From Clostridiales bacterium (lineage in GTDB: Bacteria; Bacillota; Clostridia; Christensenellales; Pumilibacteraceae): DNA of 40,046 bases. The stretch covers positions 1-40,046 of the forward strand of contig JAFLVD010000018.1 in NCBI GenBank assembly GCA_022508485.1, read 5' to 3'. Numbering within the stretch: position 1 is the first letter of the stretch; every line of letters begins with the position of its first letter. A program made the translations under genes and the position numbers. The notes under the pieces are model-generated. The model saw nothing but the letters and a program-made list of their open reading frames with translations, was not told where the DNA came from and made no database searches. Shown here one piece after another: positions 39,512 through 40,046 of this stretch.

Positions 39512-39732
39512 TTTTACCTCCTTGTTATACGCTGTGCAAATATAATCGGTACAAATAGTTGCGTTATAAATACATTATATAATATGATTATATTTATTTC
39601 AATAGTTTTTCAAAGATTTTTGCATTTTAACCATAAAATGTCAAAAAATATGCCTCTTAATCTTACTTTTTTGCTATTCACTGTTACTTATTTAACAGCC
39701 TACTTACGCAAGGGGCCCCTATTAACGCGCCG

Positions 39733-39862
39733 CGCATCACCCCGAGCGAAGTCGAGGGGTCTAGGCGAACCGCCGCATAGTTGTAACTATTAACAAGTTG
39801 TGCGGCTGACGCCTAGATTTCTCCGCTTCGCTCGCTTTCAGCTCGCTTCGGTCGAAATGATG
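39733..39862 (+). repeat. Composite palindromic intergenic element, copy 2
   Basis: It runs CATCACCCCGAGC...TCTAGGCG...GCCGCA, then a TTGT...ACAA loop region, then TGCGGC...CGCCTAGA...CGGTCGAAATGATG. It is the reverse complement of 1-118 with about 80-90 percent identity by eye. The left and right halves are reverse complements of each other (ends CATCA and TGATG), except for a 20-odd base addition in the right arm. This looks like a MITE-like or REP-like element. Confidence 0.78.
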
Positions 39863-39890
39863 TGGGTGCGGTAGAAGTTGCGCCTATGCT

Positions 39891-39985
39891 CTAATTAGGC
39901 GATAACGCCTTTACACGCCGTGCATCACCCCGAGCAACGTCGAGGGGTCTAGGCGAACCGCCGCAAAGCGGTAAAGCCTAATTAG
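39891..39985 (+). repeat. Half-element with flanking CTAATTAGGC inverted repeat
   Basis: The left half of the composite element (39922-39965, TCACCCCGAGCAACGTCGAG...) is present without its right half. It is flanked by CTAATTAGGC (39891-39900) and GCCTAATTAG (39976-39985), perfect inverted repeats. It is a partial copy that might form its own large hairpin. Confidence 0.65.
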
Positions 39986-40002
39986 TATAAGACCTTCCCC
40001 GT

Positions 40003-40034
40003 GGGCAAGCCAAAGGCTTGGCGAATTTGTGGTG
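40003..40034 (+). repeat. AAGCC-aaa-GGCTT repeat, copy 2
   Basis: GGGCAAGCCAAAGGCTTGGC and the following AATTTGTGGTGT match 27968-28002. The hairpin arms AAGCC/GGCTT are conserved while the loop differs (AAA here, GAA there). It may continue past the window edge. Confidence 0.7.
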
Positions 40035-40046
40035 TTACGGCTTAAT

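Larger units (their letters stand above)
39512..40046. other. Intergenic region with dispersed repeats, no gene seen
   Basis: The first about 150 bases (39512-39670) are AT-rich and hold the upstream region of the lipoprotein gene; no clean promoter hexamers were found. An AT-rich short repeat lies at 39671-39694. From about 39708 to the end the sequence is made almost entirely of repeat modules. A short open frame at 39584-39793 runs through the repeats and is not credible as a gene. Confidence 0.7.

Noticed and set aside
1-40046. Composite transposon bounded by the inverted elements at both window ends.
   Set aside because: The interior is core housekeeping genes, no transposase is present, and a further partial copy of the element lies at 39922-39965, with related sequence at 28068-28080; dispersed repeats explain the ends better.

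Overview
The window reads as chromosome of an uncultured, gut-type member of the Clostridia. Genes have Gram-positive Shine-Dalgarno sites (AAGGAGG), near-consensus sigma-A promoters and many lipobox signal peptides. The organism appears to live on glycans: starch/maltodextrin genes, BspA-type repeats and large surface lipoproteins are present. A TM1266-type [FeFe]-hydrogenase regulator suggests anaerobic H2 metabolism. A placement near Christensenellales is inference only. Most genes lie on the minus strand; the plus-strand genes are gpx, a TetR regulator, a small zinc-type protein and citrate synthase.

Layout. 1-300: dispersed palindromic repeats and the gpx promoter. 301-858: Cys-type glutathione peroxidase (+). 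859-2669: lipoprotein, GNAT acetyltransferase and methyltransferase (-). 2760-4052: BspA-like leucine-rich-repeat protein without a signal peptide. 4208-13284: amylolytic locus, transcribed malE > malF > malG > lipoprotein alpha-amylase > membrane-anchored pullulanase. Terminators follow malE, malG and pullulanase. Starch would be cut at the surface and imported as maltodextrins; no ABC ATPase is encoded here. 13554-17162: a 1202-residue membrane-anchored protein of unknown function, apparently built from four copies of a repeat. 17501-20370: csoR and a copA read in frame into copZ, controlled by a CsoR operator set inside the promoter spacer.

20556-21125: TetR regulator (+). 21225-27682: pheA, secA, prfB, tsaD and a small membrane protein (-), a core housekeeping block. 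27820-28080: small cysteine-rich protein next to another repeat cluster. 28216-30394: uraA-upp uracil uptake and salvage, behind a leader with an intrinsic terminator. 30590-33334: CtpE-like P-type ATPase with a long charged N-terminal tail and a duplicated promoter segment upstream. 33489-35586: TM1266-like ACT regulator, lipoprotein solute-binding protein and permease, behind a structured leader whose last hairpin holds the ribosome binding site. 35863-37257: citrate synthase (+). 37349-39511: large unknown lipoprotein (-). 39512-40046: repeats, including an inverted copy of the element that opens the window.

The features that deserve most attention are the four-repeat 1202-residue protein, the structured TM1266 leader, the leaderless csoR promoter/operator arrangement, the copA-copZ read-through with an internal ribosome binding site, and the dispersed palindromic elements. 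No tRNA, rRNA, CRISPR array, transposase or phage gene was seen.
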